From assembly GCA_030590185.1 (NCBI GenBank), contig JAUUZB010000217.1, forward strand, positions 1 through 6,773: 6,773 nucleotides of DNA, written 5' to 3'. The DNA comes from Deltaproteobacteria bacterium (GTDB taxonomy: Bacteria; Myxococcota; XYA12-FULL-58-9; JAUUZB01). The position numbers and the translations under genes are program-made. Each line of letters starts with the position of its first letter. Positions within the stretch are counted from its first letter, which is position 1. This document shows, piece by piece, positions 5,829-6,773 of the stretch. Below the pieces are notes generated by a model that did not search any database, was not told where the DNA came from, and saw nothing but the letters and a program-made list of their open reading frames with translations.

Positions 5829-6773
5829 ATGACCAGCAACGCGAAGAAACTCTCGGGAGCAGCGATGGCTCTGATCATCATCTCCCAGCTCGGAGGGCTG
5901 GTTTTCATCCTGATCGCACTGGCCGCTATGACCGGGGGTCTGGGGGGCTTTGCCCGCTGGTACATCAACGGCGGCTTCTTCATGCACCTGATTACCTTGC
6001 TGATGATGGGACAGCCGGTCGCCGGCATCCTTTTCGGCATCATGAGTCTGCGAGCGCGCGTGCCGCTCTTTGTCCATCTCCTGGTTCCGGCGCTGGTCGC
6101 CACCACCGGCCTCGGCGGGACCATGATTGGCATGCAGTACGCGTTCGAAGCGGTCGCGACGGCGCCGCCGGATATGTTCGGGCAGATGTTGGCGGCCTCC
6201 CTCGGCATCGCCAGCATCACCCGCGAGTTCGGCTTTGTGGTCGCGGGTACTGGCTGCGCCGGGTTGATCGGGACCGGCTTGGCGATGCGTCGTGCATGGT
6301 CAGACAAAGAGGACGCCAATCAGCGAGCGGCCGCCTTCTCGGGCTCACTCCTGGCCGGGTTGGGCGGGATCCTGTTCGTTGCCGCAATCGGGTCGGCCTT
6401 CGCTTATGAGAATCTCGCCCAGGGGTTCGAAGCGATAGCGTCGGCACCACCTGACCTGCGTGTCATGATGCTCAGCCGCGCGCTCAGCAGCTACCAGCAG
6501 GCGTTCTTCGCGACCCTGATCGCCGTTATCGTAGGGATCGCGTTGTCGGCCGGCCTGGTGGCGACGGCGCGGCGCGGCGCCACCGATTGGGCGAAGAGCC
6601 GGGCTTACGAAGGCATCGTCGCGGCGATTCTCGTTGGGGGCGTTCTGGGCTTCAACGCCTGGTACGACGGTGACGTGCAAGCGCGGAGCAGAGCGTTCGC
6701 GAAGCTGAACGTCGTCGAGCTACCCGAGGGGATCAACCTGCCGGCGAGCACATCGCAACTGCGGGTGACCGAC
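5829..6773 (+). CDS. Multi-pass membrane protein, MotA/TolQ/ExbB-like with internal duplication (3' end outside window)
   Basis: The frame is open for 315 codons to the window edge. ATG 5829 follows GAGGAGG with about ten bases between. Predicted membrane segments lie near residues 11-34, 48-72, 79-101, 130-153, 171-190, 225-246 and 262-276. Residues 93-145 (TGLGGTMIGMQYAFEA, then LGIAS and GFVVAG) resemble the TolQ/ExbB/MotA proton-channel segment, which in ExbB reads GLLGTVWG followed by GIAEAL and a helix. The motif FEAVATAPPD at 106-115 recurs as FEAIASAPPD at 200-209, each followed by a hydrophobic helix, so the channel-like unit is duplicated. After the last helix the chain becomes polar, with VELPEGINLPAS (296-307), faintly recalling the ExbD segment just after its single helix. 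Stator proteins use proton or ion flow to energise an outer-membrane or motility partner. Family assignment is by eye. An unrelated polytopic protein is the main alternative. Confidence 0.6.
   Translation, partial: MTSNAKKLSGAAMALIIISQLGGLVFILIALAAMTGGLGGFARWYINGGFFMHLITLLMMGQPVAGILFGIMSLRARVPLFVHLLVPALVATTGLGGTMIGMQYAFEAVATAPPDMFGQMLAASLGIASITREFGFVVAGTGCAGLIGTGLAMRRAWSDKEDANQRAAAFSGSLLAGLGGILFVAAIGSAFAYENLAQGFEAIASAPPDLRVMMLSRALSSYQQAFFATLIAVIVGIALSAGLVATARRGATDWAKSRAYEGIVAAILVGGVLGFNAWYDGDVQARSRAFAKLNVVELPEGINLPASTSQLRVTD

Noticed and set aside
5534..6319. Minus-strand open frame of 261 codons opposite the ExbB-like gene
   Set aside because: The opposing plus frame has clear membrane helices, a ribosome site and internal repeats. 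This one has low-complexity Pro/Arg composition and no ribosome site that I can see.
5414..6409. Long plus-strand open frame of 331 codons across the intergenic region
   Set aside because: It starts antisense to the permease N-terminus and then runs out of frame through the membrane-protein gene at 5829. Its product is Arg/His-rich with no domain, typical of a GC-rich shadow frame.
1..6773. CRISPR array, tRNA or rRNA, transposase, prophage or defence genes
   Set aside because: I found no regularly spaced direct repeats, no tRNA-like cloverleaf, no rRNA-like stretch, and no transposase, integrase, nuclease or toxin-antitoxin motifs in any frame.

Overview
The window is GC-rich, and the third codon position in the real genes is mostly G or C. 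Three things point to a Myxococcota or related (former Deltaproteobacteria) genome: a lipoprotein with a Cys-rich tail, a C-terminal tag resembling MYXO-CTERM (Cys, hydrophobic stretch, Arg cluster), and a WD40 gene remnant of the kind common in those genomes. This is an inference from style, not a phylogenetic placement.

Layout. (1) Positions 2-70 hold the last codons of a plus-strand gene that begins outside the window. (2) Positions 128-1006 (minus) encode a lipoprotein with a four-copy heptad coiled coil and a ten-cysteine tail. (3) Positions 1108-2188 (plus) are a gene graveyard. It contains the 3' end of a surface protein (calcium-loop-like motif plus CTERM-like tag) and, one base after its stop, a headless WD40 propeller gene that stays in one frame for 810 bp but carries two in-frame stops. 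(4) Positions 2271-5442 (minus) are a compact three-gene operon: two FtsX/LolC-E-type permeases and a LolD/MacB-type ATPase. Its first two junctions are the stop/start overlaps TAATG and TGATG. (5) Positions 5443-5828 are a divergent intergenic region, with a candidate minus-strand promoter and a terminator-like hairpin directly in front of the next gene's ribosome binding site. (6) From 5829 to the window end (plus) runs a multi-pass membrane protein with MotA/TolQ/ExbB-like features and an internal duplication. It is cut by the window edge.

How the parts work together. The three minus-strand ABC genes should form one inner-membrane complex: two different permeases around an ATPase dimer, as in LolCDE or MacB-type mechanotransmission transporters. 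That would move or extract a lipoprotein, lipid or other envelope substrate rather than pump solutes across a pore. No LolA or LolB partner and no HlyD/MacA-type adaptor is visible here. The lipoprotein gene lies downstream on the same strand but is separated by about 1.2 kb of remnants, so any link is only positional.

I see no tRNA, rRNA, CRISPR array, insertion sequence or clear attachment site. Nothing here makes a convincing new multi-gene system. The best second looks are the WD40 pseudogene with its abutting remnant, the duplicated ExbB-like protein and the ten-cysteine lipoprotein.
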